Of a stretch of DNA of 64,000 nt, positions 1 through 11,195 are shown in pieces. The stretch lies in the NCBI GenBank assembly GCA_028751875.1, contig CM054140.1, positions 45,409,510 to 45,473,509 of the forward strand, written 5' to 3'. Both the position numbers and the translations under genes were made by a program. Every line of letters starts with the position of its first letter. Position 1 is the stretch's first letter. This DNA comes from Rapana venosa (lineage: Eukaryota; Mollusca; Gastropoda; Neogastropoda; Muricidae). The notes under the pieces are model-generated. The model did not search any database. It saw only the letters and a list, made by a program, of their open reading frames with translations, and was not told the DNA's origin.

Positions 1-340
1 AACGATCACCAACCAAAAACCAAACCAAACCAAACAACATCGACAACTACAAAACAACAACAACAACGAAAACCTGTAGAAACAAAGTAGCAAGAAAACC
101 CAAATTAAAGAAGCGCATGGAAAACGAGGACAGAAGGAAGACACAGTCTCTCACAATAGTCTAGAGAACCTTAACTCCTTGAAGCTAAAAGGACTTCCAC
201 AACAACGCTAAAAACAACAAAATCCAAACACTTCCCTCTTATATCATCGACACAGACACCCACACAAGAAGCTCAAGCAGAAGAAAACGTCGGAGAATAT
301 TTAGGATATAGACAACAGTTTCTTAGATATTACATAGCGC
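1..340. other. Non-repetitive A/C-rich sequence, no gene seen
   Basis: The sequence is A- and C-rich with short CAA/CAAAC runs near the left edge. I see no sustained reading frame, RNA gene or recognisable repeat. Confidence 0.6.
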
Positions 341-344
341 AGAG

Positions 345-505
345 AGAGACACACGCGCGCTGCGAGCACACACACACATACACACACACACACAAACACG
401 CGCGCGCGTACGCGCACACACACATGCAATCACACACACACGCACGCACACACACACGCATACACACACACGCGCGCGCGCACGCACACACTGTCTTAAC
501 ACACT
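345..505. repeat. Interrupted (CA)n/(CG)n microsatellite
   Basis: Alternating purine-pyrimidine DNA, mostly CA with CG-rich islands. Reading frames across it are low-complexity translations only. Confidence 0.9.
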
Positions 506-584
506 GTAGCCGACCTCTAGTCCGCTGGAAAGATTTTGTTAATGCTCTAGGTTTGGGGGTACGTGGTTGCAAAATTCACGACAC

Positions 585-668
<84 letters not shown>

Positions 669-708
669 GACAGACAACAGACAGACAGACAGACAGACAA
701 CAGACACA

Positions 709-777
<69 letters not shown>
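585..777. repeat. Compound microsatellite (CA)n-(GACA)n-(CA)n
   Basis: About 80 bp of pure CA, about 45 bp of GACA/CAGA-type repeat, then about 65 bp of CA. The central tetranucleotide block looks like a mutated and re-expanded CA tract. Confidence 0.95.
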
Positions 778-779
<2 letters not shown>

Positions 780-946
780 TTGTTGAAGAATCTGCATAAA
801 TATGATGGGCTAAGTTCTCTTATCTTACCCACTTTTGAGTTGACCGTTGTATACAGTTCATATTTGCATTCACACCTACAGGCATTTCAGGTTTGAGACG
901 ATGCAGCAAAACTAATTTCTGTCCATAACAAATCTTTCACAGGGAG

Positions 947-950
947 AGAT

Positions 951-1004
<54 letters not shown>

Positions 1005-1009
1005 CAGAC

Positions 1010-1096
<87 letters not shown>

Positions 1097-1187
1097 GATG
1101 GATGGATGGATGGATGGATGGATGGAGAGAAAGAGAGAGAGTGGATGGAGAGAGAGACACACAGACAGACAGACAGACAGAGAGACA
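947..1187. repeat. (GATA)n-(GATG)n-(GA)n-(GACA)n microsatellite
   Basis: About 150 bp of GATA with one GACA interruption, then GATG, GA and GACA units. It abuts the 5' end of a SINE with no spacer. Confidence 0.95.
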
Positions 1188-1545
1188 GGGGGACGGGATA
1201 GCCTGGTGGTTACAGTGATGTATTCGTGATCTGCTGACCCGGGTTCGAGTCTTGTTCAAGAGGATTTCTCCTCTGGAGTTAACATCAGTGCCGACTTCAC
1301 TCTTCCCAAAAGTCTTTTGGGTGAGACTATAAACCGAGGTCCCGTGTGCAAACGCACGCAGAATATCTTGCGCACACGTTAAAACCCGTTCCGCTTTTCG
1401 GCAGAGCAGGCCATTGTGTGCCGGTGGGAACGGATGACAAAATTGACAAAACTGCATACACGGGAACTATATGTAAAAAAGCGAATGTATGCTTATTCCA
1501 TTTTCCTCTAAATAAAAGAATAAAAAATAAAAGAATAAGAAAGAA
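1188..1545 (+). mobile_element. SINE family A, full-length copy with tRNA-like head
   Basis: The head starts GGGGACGGGATAGCCTGG (A-box-like) and has a B-box-like GGGTTCGAGTC near 1241. A central domain follows (TCTTTTGGGTGAGACTATA, then ACCGAGGTCCCGTGTG), then a conserved GTGTGCCGGTGGGAACGG stretch. The 3' end is A/T-rich (AATAAAAGAATAAAA). This is a tRNA-head/core/tail SINE with a Pol III type 2 promoter layout. It carries the short tail type, ending with the TTATTCCATTTTCC motif, and is the best in-window reference for family A. Confidence 0.85.
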
Positions 1546-1734
1546 AAGAACAGACAGACAGACAGGCAGGCAGACATACAGACATGTTATTTTGCGTGCA
1601 TATGTGTGCGTACGCGTGCGCGTGTGTGGGTGTGTGTTCTTTTTCTGTGACTTTGCGCCTCTACAGTGACAGTGATATCAGACGAAGAAAACAAAAACAA
1701 AAAGTTGCGATAAAATAATGTCAGTTTTAAAGAA

Positions 1735-1788
1735 TGCGTGTGTATGTGCGTGCATGTGCATTTGCGCGCGGCGCGCGCGCGCGCGCGC

Positions 1789-1837
<49 letters not shown>

Positions 1838-1990
1838 TGTGTTCTATGAATGTGTATGTAGCCTAAGTGTGTATGTGTGTGTTGTTTGTTTGTGTGTTTG
1901 CATGCGTGTGTGTATGTGTGTGTATGCGTGCGCGCGCGGTGTATGTGGGTGTGCGTGCACGCGTGCGCGTTTGTGTGTTTGTGCAAGGGG
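1735..1990. repeat. (GT)n/(CG)n microsatellite with Z-DNA-prone core
   Basis: A CG/GC run of about 25 bp (around 1764-1789) passes directly into about 45 bp of GT, then interrupted GT/GC. Long alternating purine-pyrimidine DNA of this kind favours left-handed helix. No gene. Confidence 0.9.
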
Positions 1991-2147
1991 AAATCGGAAG
2001 GCAAAGTGATGAATCAAATCTCAACAAGAACAAGACACAGTGTCTCCTAGCTTTGTCAAGCTATGGCGACAACGACAGAATCCGAACCATAATTGACAAG
2101 TAAATTTGCAAACAGCCTGCCATTGGCGCCAAGACAGAGAACAAGAA

Positions 2148-2150
2148 GAC

Positions 2151-2214
<64 letters not shown>

Positions 2215-2381
2215 AGAGAGGAGAGAAGAGGGAGGGAAGGGAAAGGAGAGAAGAGAGAGGAGAAAGGAAGGAGAGAGAGGGAGAGAGAAGAGAGGGGAGG
2301 GGGAGAGAGAGAGGGGGGAGGGGAGGGAGAGAGAGAGAGGAAAGAGAGACGAGAGAGAGAGAGACGTCATTAGAGGGAGGT

Positions 2382-2438
<57 letters not shown>

Positions 2439-2850
2439 GAAGAGGCAACACAGTATTGCTTGTTCATTAAGAGCAGAAAAGAGCCAGAGAGAGAGAGAAG
2501 AGAGAAGAGAGAGCAGAGAGAAAAGAGAGAGAGAGAGAGAGAAGAGAGAGAGAAGAAAACAATTTTGTTGTTCATGAGAGGGAATAAACAAAGTATGATT
2601 TGTTCATATGAGCAGAGTAGTGATAAGAGAAGGAGATAGACAAGAGAGAATGAAAGGAGAGAAGAAAGAGAGAGAGGAGAGAGAGAGGAGAGAAGAGAGA
2701 GAAGAGGGGGAGGGAGAGAGAGAGAGAGAGGAAGGGAGGAAGGGGGAGAGGAAAGAGAGAGATAAGGAGGAAGAATGGAAGAGAGAGAGAGAGAGAAGAG
2801 AGAGAGGGAGAGAGAAGAGAGGAGAGGGAGAGGAGAGAGGCACAACACCA
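2148..2850. repeat. 700 bp purine tract, mainly (GA)n
   Basis: Almost pure A/G on the plus strand for about 700 bp. Two short islands near 2443-2475 and 2560-2635 contain related sequence (TTGTTCATTAAGAGC and TTGTTCATATGAGC), so the tract grew partly by duplicating a unit carrying non-repeat DNA. RE/ER/GE frames are not proteins. Confidence 0.9.
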
Positions 2851-3186
2851 CACACACTACTCACTCATCATCACACACACACTGCACACACAACCACTAA
2901 CACTACACAACATCAAACACATCACACAGGAAACAACAATATTCAAACAATACCAAACCCAACCAAACATTTTTGTTCCCAGGAGAATGGTGATATACGA
3001 ACATAGCTTTTGTTTGTTTATGATACATAGGCTAAGAATTTTGATAAAATGATATGGGACAACAGCAACAGTGATGAACTTAACAACATCATGATGGTAG
3101 TAATGATAACAACAAGGACAACGATAATATAATAACGATGATGGTAATGAAGAAGAGGAGAGAAACAGACAAAAATGTGGGGGCGA
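2851..3186. other. Spacer between purine tracts
   Basis: A short CA/CAT-rich patch (2850-2930), then AT-rich sequence with scattered GAT/AAC repeats. No gene seen. Confidence 0.5.
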
Positions 3187-3256
3187 GGGAGGCAGAGAGA
3201 GAGAGAGGAAGGGGTAGGGAAGGGGGGAAGAGAGATAGAGAGAGGAGAGAGAGAGG

Positions 3257-3317
<61 letters not shown>

Positions 3318-3340
3318 AGGAGAGAGAGAGGCGCGCGCAG
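3187..3340. repeat. (GA)n purine tract
   Basis: About 150 bp of A/G on the plus strand, mostly GA dinucleotides. No coding value. Confidence 0.9.
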
Positions 3341-3594
3341 ACAGACAGCCAGCACTTACTGTTTCAACAAACTGGTCAGGCTCAAATAGCGTAAAATTGT
3401 GAAGAAAGTCAGTAGGGGAAAATCAATATTTGCAAACAATATCGTAAAGCCATACCAGTTTTTGTGTGTGTAGAGTTGGGGTTTGTTTGCTTTGCTTTGT
3501 TTTCATGTATCTGTAGGCAAAGTATTTCTAAGTGAAGGACGAACGCGTGGATTTGTATCTGCGATCAAGTGTAAAATAATGTGCTTTTCTTGCT

Positions 3595-4347
3595 GTAGTT
3601 GTTGTTGTTGTTGTTGTTTTCTTCTTCTTCTTCTCTCCTCCTCTCTCTCTCTCCTCTCTTATCCTCCTCCTCTCCTCCTCCTCCTTCTTCTTCTTCCTCT
3701 TATCCTCCTCCTCCTCCCCTCCTCCTTCCCTTCTCTCCTCCTCTTCTTCCTCCCCTCTCCTTCCTCCTCTTCTTCTTCGTCTTTATCCTCCTCCTCAGCT
3801 TCCTCTCTTATCCCCCTTTTTCCTTCTCCTCCTCCTCCTCCTCTTCCTTTTTATTCTTCTTCTCCTCCTCTTTCCTCTGCTCGTCCTCCTCCTCCTTCTA
3901 CTCCTCCTGGTTGTAGTGTTGCTGCTGCTCTTGTTGTTGTTGTTGTTGTTGTTGTTCTTCTTCTTCTTCTTCTTCTTCTCTTTTCTTCTTCTTTATCCTC
4001 CTCCTCTCCCCTTCCTCCTCCCTCCTCCTTCCTTCCTTCTTCTCTTCTTTCTCCTCCTCCCCTTCCTCCTCCTCCTCTTCTTCCTCCTCTTCCTTGTCTT
4101 TACTCCTCCTCCTCATCTTCCTCTTCTTATCCCCCTCTTTTTCTTTTCCTCCCTCCTCTTCTTTATTCTTCTTCTTCTCCTCCTCCTCTCTCTGCTCGTC
4201 CTTCCTCTTCCTTCTACTCCTCCTGGTTGTATTGTTTTTGCTGCTGCTCTTGTTTGTTTATTGTTGTTGTTCTTCTTCTTCTTCATGTTCTTCTTGTTCT
4301 TCTTCTTCTTCTTCTTTCTTCTCTCTTCTTCTTCTTCTTTTCTTCTT

Positions 4348-4378
<31 letters not shown>

Positions 4379-4408
4379 TTGTTCTTCTTCTTCTTCTTCT
4401 TTAACTCC
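3595..4408. repeat. 800 bp pyrimidine tract (CTT/CTC)n with TTG islands
   Basis: Near-pure C/T on the plus strand with (TTG)n islands at 3597-3617, around 3930-3953 and around 4260. A block around 3840-3950 recurs around 4155-4270 (both contain CTCCTCCTGGTTGTA), so an internal duplication of about 315 bp enlarged the tract. Frames rich in S, L, F and P are artefacts. Confidence 0.9.
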
Positions 4409-4611
4409 ACGAGGAATCGTTTGGGAGCATCACTGAACTTTCATGCCCTGTCTCTTGAGCAAGAACCTGGGGGAGCCCATCCCTCCTCAGGCTGCATGCT
4501 GGGTACTTTTGTGTTTCCATAACAACCAAACTTTGACATGAACCATGTAGTCTTTAAAGCGGATATGTGGTCTTCAGCATGTGCGCGTACACAAAATAAA
4601 TTAAGGCACTG

Positions 4612-4756
4612 GCAGGTCTGCAGTTTAAGTTGATCCGGGAAATTGTAAAAGTCTTCGCACTTAATTAACCAGACGCCACTGCCGAGATTCGAACCAACGA
4701 CTCTGTGGAGTCACAAGGGATGAAAGTCAGCCATTTTATCCACTGAACTGTAGTTA
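4612..4756 (-). mobile_element. tRNA-like SINE head, minus strand
   Basis: On the minus strand an A-box-like CAGTGGATAAAATGGC is followed by a good B box (GGTTCGAATCTC, complement of 4684-4695). It reads as a tRNA-derived SINE head rather than a tRNA gene, because acceptor-stem pairing is not evident. Its 5' end overlaps the first unit of the 103 bp array. Confidence 0.55.
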
Positions 4757-5135
4757 TTGTCTTGATGTTACGTCCGTTCACTATCAGTGATATTAGACGA
4801 TACAGCGTATGCGTTAATGCGCATTTTATCCACTGAACTGTAGTGTATGCTGTTGTTACTGTCTTCGAGTTTTCGTCTGTTCACTATCAGTGATATTAGA
4901 CGATATTGCGTATGTGTTAATGCGCATTTTATCCACTGAACTGTAGTGTATGCTGTTGTTACTGTCTTCGAGTTTTCGTCTGTTCACTATCAGTGATATT
5001 AGACGATATTGCGTATGTGTTAATGCGCATTTTATCCACTGAACTGTAGTGTATGCTGTTGTTACTGTCTTCGCGTTTTCGTCTGCGCACTATCAGTGAT
5101 ATTAGACAGTATATAGCGTATTATTTGTTAATACG
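4735..5135. repeat. 103 bp tandem repeat, about 4 units
   Basis: Units start with ATCCACTGAACTGTAG near 4738, 4828, 4931 and 5034. The first spacing is about 90 bp and the next two are 103 bp. Each unit joins the terminal part of the adjacent tRNA-like head to a TTCACTATCAGTGATATT motif (family H). The two middle units are nearly identical. Confidence 0.9.
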
Positions 5136-5280
5136 TAATAACCAGGCTTTAAGCTGCACTGACCCTTATGGCTGGCCAGCGCGTTGATACAAGGGTCGAC
5201 AGTAGAGTTGGTTTTAAGACCTGTTTTCCTAAGTGTATAGCTGCATAATTTCGATCTGAGATTTACAGGTGACAGTCCCG

Positions 5281-5362
<82 letters not shown>

Positions 5363-5440
5363 TTGTTGTGTGTGTGTGTGTGCGCGCGCGCCTGTGTGTG
5401 TGTGTGCATGTATGCATGTGCGCACGTGTGTGTGTATATG
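5281..5440. repeat. (GT)n microsatellite
   Basis: About 80 bp of pure GT, then interrupted GT/GC. It forms the left border of an E-family repeat. Confidence 0.95.
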
Positions 5441-5444
5441 TTCG

Positions 5445-6030
5445 GTATTTTCCCCTTGATTCCAAACAAACAACACATCTGGAAACAATACACTGCACAG
5501 CATATTTCTTCATATGCCGGTATTGCTATAGAAACCACCCCTATATAATTCCTGTCCCAGCTAATAAATAACTGACAAACATACATGACATCTGTCTTTA
5601 GAAGACAAACTTTCAAAACATTTTTTTTGCACAACTCCTACCCCCCTCCCAACCCCCCTCATCCTCCCGTACAAAACACACTAAATGGACAGGAATACAA
5701 GATTGGTGACATTTTCCCTGACATGTTCAATTCAGTTGGAAAAGGAGACGGGCTGATGGGGGGTAATTTGGAGGGAATGTTCTGGAAGGGCTGCAGTCTG
5801 AGATAGGATGTTGGCTCAGTAACAACGGTCAGCTGAATTTTTTGGAGTTTAGATAATGATGGCTTAAGTTTTGCTTATCCTGTGTCTGCGATCTCACAGC
5901 TAAATTGTCATTATTTGGAAGATGTCTGCACGATGCCTTCACTGACGTTTCTTGAGTTTTTGTGTCATTGGGGGCATGTGCAAAAGCAAAAAATAAAAAG
6001 AGAAAAGCCTGCGCACAGATAGTGATTTTA
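5445..6030 (+). repeat. Dispersed repeat E, copy 1
   Basis: It contains the family signature: ATGGACAGGAATACAAGATT, then GACATTTTCCCTGACATG, TTCAATTCAGTTGGAAA and GGAGACGGG. A conserved 3' part follows (GGAGTTTAGATAATGATGG). It aligns with E copies near 13.6 and 21.4 kb and has no coding potential. A microsatellite lies at the 5' border, as in other E copies. Confidence 0.75.
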
Positions 6031-6144
6031 TGAATTTTGGATAGGTTTCTTACTAGATTTTTCCCCCAAAATTGTTTCTTAAATATTTGTTTTCATTCTT
6101 TGCTACTCTTTTTGGGGGGACAGTTTTTATATAATCTTTTTTTC

Positions 6145-6515
6145 CGTTCTCTAGCTGGAGGTCTGAGGTTTAGCAATGGTGAGTTTTTTGCGTATGCGAC
6201 CGTTTGTGCACACTATTAAGGTAGCCGCATTCTTATTTCGGGGATGATGTATAAATACGACACCAGTATGTATACAGTTTAAAAATTTGTCTTCAGTTCT
6301 TACCAGCACAAATGGCCTACTCTTTCGAAAGGCAGAACGGGTTTTAACGTGTGCGCAAGACGTTCTGCTTGTGTTGGTACACAGGGCCTCGGTTTACAGT
6401 CTCATCCGAAGGACTTTTGGGGAGAGTGGAATCAGTACTGATGTTAACTCCAGGGGTAAAAAAAAAATTCACTTGAACTGGCGTCTCAATGGTAGCTCGA
6501 ATCCGGGCCGTTAAA
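6145..6515 (-). mobile_element. SINE family A, long type with D tail, minus strand
   Basis: In reverse orientation it shows the family A centre (CTCATCCGAAGGACTTTTGG and GGCCTACTCTTTCGAAAGG are complements of family A motifs). At its 3' side (6145-6245) it carries the D domain (complement of CGGAATGCGGCTACC-type sequence). It forms an inverted pair with the copy at 7236. Confidence 0.75.
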
Positions 6516-6731
6516 CCCCGAGCGCAATACTCCCCCTTTATATCGTTTGATGGTAACACATTAAGATTGTCAGAAAGTGTCCACTCACATGAAATAGGTT
6601 TGAATGTTTGTCGGTGTATGTGTCAGAAATGCTTAGATGAATACCACAACTGGACGTGGATTTCTTCTGTCACCAACTTCGGAAAGTTAAGGCTTTCTGT
6701 ACCTGCATTTTGATAAGTATTACATGCTAAT

Positions 6732-6878
<147 letters not shown>

Positions 6879-6904
6879 GAACATTGCATAAAAAATGTAA
6901 TTCT

Positions 6905-7235
6905 GCAAATTAAAAAAATAACCCTGGTTCGTTTGTTGTTGATCTTTTGTGTGTATGTGTCATGTTTACCCCCTGATTCAGAGAATATTTCAAAACCATA
7001 CACTACAATATTCACCTTTTTTCATACCGGTTCCCCTGATTGAAAAAAACACTCCCATGTCATTTCATTTCCATGATGAAAATTAAGGAAAACTGGCCAA
7101 TGTACGTGCTCTCCGTCTTGATTAAACACCCTTTAACACTTTTATTCCGTTACGTATTTCTCCCCCAAGAACTATTGGGAAATGGACAGAAATTCACGAT
7201 TGATGGCATTTTTTCCCGATATGATAGATCAGCTG
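6905..7235 (+). repeat. Dispersed repeat E, copy 2 (5' half)
   Basis: It shares GTTTGTTGTTGATC, CCCTGATTCAGAGAAT, TTCCCCTGATT and the GATTGATGGCATTTTTTCC signature with copies at 12.8 and 18.9 kb. It is interrupted after GATCAGCTGGA by SINE A. The missing 3' half resumes near 7940 (GTCAGCTGGAAGGGAGACA). Confidence 0.75.
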
Positions 7236-7640
7236 GAGGCTGGATAACCTAGTGGTTAGAGTGTTGCGCCTTGATCTGACGACCTGAGTTCGAGCCACCA
7301 AAACTAAACTCCCCTGAAAATCTTTCGGATGAGACTCTAAACCGAGATCCCGTGTGTGAATACACGCAGAAAATCTTGAGCACACGTTAAATCCTGTTCT
7401 ATATTTCACAAGAGTAGGCCATTTCGTACCGGTAGGAACGAATAAAAAGTTGTTAAAAACAAAACGCAAGCGCACTGGTGTCGTGTTTAGACATCATCCC
7501 CGAAGTCGGAATGCGGCTACCTTAATGGCGGGCCATATCGGTCGCACACGCAGAATCTCATCAGTGATGAACTTCACAGCTCTGGCTGAGGAATCGTTCT
7601 TCGAACGGCCAGACAGCAACTGTTGTTGTCTTGTCATATG
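7236..7640 (+). mobile_element. SINE family A, long type with D tail
   Basis: The head is GGATAACCTAGTGGTTAG with B-box-like GAGTTCGAGCC. The core is TCTTTCGGATGAGACTCTA, followed by the conserved GTAGGAACG stretch. Instead of the short tail it continues CACTGGTGTCGTGTTTAGAC into the D domain (CCGAAGTCGGAATGCGGC to CTCTGGCTGAGGAATCG). It splits an E element. Confidence 0.8.
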
Positions 7641-7929
7641 AGTGAAAATACGTTAAGCTGCCGTTAAGCGCCTGACAAGTCAGGCCCAGCGTATCCGACT
7701 TCAGCATGGGAGACAACTTTTATCTTTTAAATCTTTCTGGGAAAAAGGCAGGAGAATGGACCAAGAAGGCAGAAAAGAGTTAAGAAGGAAGTGACAGGAA
7801 GAAAAGGAACAAGTCAGAACCAAAGAGAGGGATGAAAAAAAGAGGGAAATCCTAGCACAGAATTTCCAGAAGGTAGGAGATGCTATATATACTGACAGGC
7901 CCATGGCATCCTCACGATATCCAACGAAT

Positions 7930-8345
7930 GAAAACAAAACGAAAAAAAGGTCAGCTGGAAGGGAGACAGTGTTGATGGGGGTTATTTTGAGAAATATTGT
8001 GAAATGTTAGCATTAATCGGCAGAAGGGTTGGAGTATAGATAATTATACAATGCCCTTAGTTTTTGTTGATACGCAGTTTTCATCTCATAGCGAAAGGTC
8101 ATAACTTGGATGACGCCTTCATTATGCTTACATAAAAACATCAAGAGTTTCTATATGTTTTTTTGTTCAATCCAGAGTGTAAATCTATTATTTTAAATCT
8201 CTGCTGGATAAATATCCTTGAGCAAGTTTATGATTCTGAAGTAGTTTTTATTTGGAAGCTTGATGGGTTTTTTGCTGTTCAGATTGTTTCTGTATTACGA
8301 TGAGTTTGTTTAAAAATTGACGTTGATTTTTTTCAAAACAGTTTT
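7930..8345 (+). repeat. Dispersed repeat E, 3' half
   Basis: It starts GTCAGCTGGAAGGGAGACAG, overlapping the sequence lost at the end of copy 2. It then matches copy 1 (TTTAGATAAT-type block, TTGGATGACGCCTTCA) and ends with the AAACAGTTTT block seen before (CT)n tracts at 14.4 and 20.1 kb. Confidence 0.6.
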
Positions 8346-8394
8346 ATATTTTGGTTTTCAGAGAGGACCTAGTTGACTTGACACTAGATGATAT

Positions 8395-8571
8395 CTCCCT
8401 CTCTCTCTCTGACTGTCGGTCTGTCTGTCTGTGCCTGTCTCTGACTGTCCTTCTGTCCCCCTCTCTCTCCCTCTCTCTCTCATACATGCACTGTCTTCTA
8501 TATGCCTTCTCCCCGTGAGTCTGTCTCTGTCCGTCCATTTGTCTGTCTGTCTCTCTGTATGTCTATCCCTG

Positions 8572-8646
<75 letters not shown>

Positions 8647-8692
8647 ATATATAATATATATATATACATACATACATACATACATACATACA
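8395..8692. repeat. (CT)n/(CTGT)n-(TA)n-(TACA)n microsatellite
   Basis: About 190 bp of CT/CTGT, then about 75 bp of TA with two phase breaks, then about 28 bp of TACA. The TA part is self-complementary and could extrude as a hairpin. It marks the 3' border of E. Confidence 0.95.
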
Positions 8693-9225
8693 CTGTCCTT
8701 TTTCCGTCAATCTCTGTCGTTCATACGTTACACTACATTTTGCCTATACTGTTGTGATCTGACGACCAGGTAGGGATATTAAAACACTGGATGGGCACAG
8801 GATGTCCATCATGCAGTGTTTATTGGCCCATACGGCATTTTCCCTACACATGGTTTTGTACACTGAAGTGGTCGTTGTAATTTTTTTACCCTTATTTGTA
8901 ACCCGGGGATGATGAATTAAGCGGAATGGCCAGCGTCCTCAGAGCAGCCTGGGTTTATCGGCCTCAAGGAATAAAATCATTAAGGTACTTTCTCATTTCA
9001 TGTTTCTGTTTCCTTTTTTCAGATTGAAGGTGTTAGATAAATGAAGGGTCTAGATGATAATACATTTTTTAAACTTGAGGTGGAGATGCTGACATTGAAT
9101 AAGGTGGCATCCCTGATATGGCCTTCGAGGTCGATAGGTCTATAGACAACACGGAATGATTATGACAGCCTTGAGTGTATGCTTGGTGTTCTGTTGCCAT
9201 ACATCCAGGAAAGATCAGTTACTTT
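8693..9225. other. No gene seen
   Basis: Mixed-composition sequence without a long frame or recognised repeat. The short frames are interrupted and show no coding character. Confidence 0.5.
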
Positions 9226-9227
9226 TC

Positions 9228-9305
9228 AACAATCCAATCCAATCCTGTTGTTTATAGCCCCGCCAACCACAGGGCTGTCACCCCGTAAAACTTTAAAATC
9301 TCAGA
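9228..9305 (-). repeat. Dispersed repeat I, minus strand
   Basis: TGTTTATAGCCCCGCCAACC and CAGGGCTGTCACCCCG are the reverse complement of a block at 46035-46105 (GGTGACAGCCCCGATAGG, then GTCGGCGGGGCTATAAAC). A (CAATC)n-like end lies next to it. A looser match is near 60900. Confidence 0.6.
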
Positions 9306-9420
9306 TTAAACCTATGCAACTGTGTTACTTTTTAACATGTGCGAAAGATAATGCGTAAGTTTGAATATGAAACTTCGGTCCTTAGTCTTATCCAAAAGAC
9401 TTGCATGGGCTTGAAGTTAA
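9306..9420 (-). mobile_element. SINE A fragment, minus strand
   Basis: TTTTTAACATGTGCG, CTTCGGTCCTTAGTCTTATCC and AAAAGACTTGCATGGG are reverse complements of the family A centre. It ends at the microsatellite, with an oppositely oriented SINE A on the other side. Confidence 0.6.
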
Positions 9421-9435
9421 AAGCAGTAGAGGGGG

Positions 9436-9548
<113 letters not shown>

Positions 9549-9555
9549 CGAGTTA

Positions 9556-9985
9556 ACCACCATTGTGCTCGCGAATTGACGGTCTGGAATCGAGCCCGGG
9601 TTTGAGCGACTATTAAAACGCCCATTCAAGGGGATTTTTTTTCCTCCTTGGAGTTAACATCAGAAGTCCTTCGGATGAGACCAGAAACAGAAGCCCCTTG
9701 TAAGAATGGACTCTGAACATCTTGCGCACATGTTAAAACCCATTCCGCCTGTCGAAAGAATTGGCCATACATGCTGGTAAGAACAGATGACAACAACAAA
9801 AAAACAACAACAAAAAAAAAATATATATAATATATATATATAAATGCATGCTCCCTGGTGTCGTGTCCTCATTTCCGAAGTCGTAAAGCGGCTACCTAAG
9901 TGGTTAGAAAAACACCGGTCGCATAATATGCCACAGAATCACGATAGGTCAACCTCAGAGCTCTACCGAGGAACGAAAAAGAAAC
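9556..9985 (+). mobile_element. SINE A, long type, split by a small AAC/TA microsatellite
   Basis: B-box-like GGTTTGAGCGAC, then TCCTTCGGATGAGACCAG, TCTTGCGCACATGTTAAAA and GGTAAGAACAGATGACAA. A (CAA)n/(TA)n run at about 9790-9843 follows. The D tail (CTGGTGTCGTGTCC, AAGCGGCTACCTAAGTGG, AGCTCTACCGAGGAACG) completes it. The microsatellite sits exactly at the core/D junction. Confidence 0.7.
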
Positions 9986-10054
9986 AAAAGAAAGCACTCT
10001 TTAACTCTGTGGAAAAACCCCTGCTCCTATTTTGCTCAAAAGAGACTCGGACCC

Positions 10055-10190
10055 ACGCCATTCAGATCACAGATCTTCCCGAAAGTTGAAATACGGCTGC
10101 CTTGATAGTGAGCAAACCGTAGCATATATGCAGCCAATATTCGTTCAGTTAACTTCAGATCTCTTGGAGAGGAACAACAACAACAACGAC
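10055..10190 (+). mobile_element. SINE D-domain fragment
   Basis: CCCGAAAGTTGAAATACGGC, CTGCCTTGATAG and CAGATCTCTTGGAGAGGAAC follow the order of the D domain. It is more diverged than neighbouring copies and ends in (AAC)n/(GAC)n. Confidence 0.5.
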
Positions 10191-10473
10191 GACGACAACG
10201 ACAACAGCGACAACAAGGATCACAGATCCCATAGCAAAACCACTGAGCTCATCCACACCTACCATTGTTGATGCGTGCTTGTTTTCTGATTACGCTACTA
10301 TTCTGCTTCGTTTGTTGTTTTCCAGTTCTGAATGGCCCCAGAAAACGCATACTAGTTTTCTTTTTCGTTTTGTTTTTGGTCGATAAGGAGATTGTGCTGG
10401 TTGATATCTGACATCCACATTTTCTTTTAGTCTAATCTTCTGTTCTCTTGCTTTCTTGTTTCTCAGTTATCGC

Positions 10474-10474
<1 letters not shown>

Positions 10475-10559
<85 letters not shown>

Positions 10560-10862
10560 GGAGGGGGAGAGAGAGGAGAGAGAGAGGAGGGAGGGAGAGA
10601 GAGGGAGGACGAGAGGGGGAGAGAGAGGGGAGAGAGAGGGGAGAGAGGGAGGGAGAGGGAGAGGGGAGGGAGAGAGGGAGAGAGAGGAGGAGAGAGGGGA
10701 GAGAGAGAGGGAGAGAGAGAGGGGAGAGAGAGAGGAGGGAGAGGAGAGGGGGAGAGGGAGGAGAGAGGAGAGAGGGGAGGTGAGAGAGGGAGGAAGAGAG
10801 CGAGAGAGAGAAGGGTGGAGATAGAGAGGGGGGGGGGGGGCAGAGAGAGAAAGAGAGAGAGA
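10475..10862. repeat. 390 bp (GA)n purine tract inside L
   Basis: A/G on the plus strand except for isolated C/T, ending near a G10 run at 10831. It occupies the position that holds a 39 bp minisatellite in L copy 2. Confidence 0.95.
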
Positions 10863-11195
10863 GTGCTGCTTAATCAAGCTTGGAAATCATCTCTTTCTTT
10901 TCTTTTTTTTTCTAAACGGCTGCGATTTTACGACTGCCATGTCTGATGACGGCATAGGGTTATGGCAGAGGCAGCAGTTTTAGAAGAAGAGAGAAGGTGA
11001 TGATTGATCTGTGCGGGTGGTGATTGCTAGAGCACAAATCTTTTTCTTCCTCGGTGGCTTTTTAATTTTTCTTTTTGTTTTGTTTTGTTTTGTGTTATTG
11101 GTAATGAACCTACCATCCTGAAAGCACCAGTGACCGTTCCGACTTTGCTCTGTGATTCGTTTGAAAGCAAATCGGTGTCATCTCAATTAATACCG

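Noticed and set aside
2021..2857. 278-codon minus-strand Leu/Ser frame
   Set aside because: Translation of the (GA)n purine tract from the opposite strand.
3483..4436. 317-codon Ser/Leu/Phe/Pro-rich frame
   Set aside because: Pure pyrimidine-tract translation; no complexity and no conserved feature.
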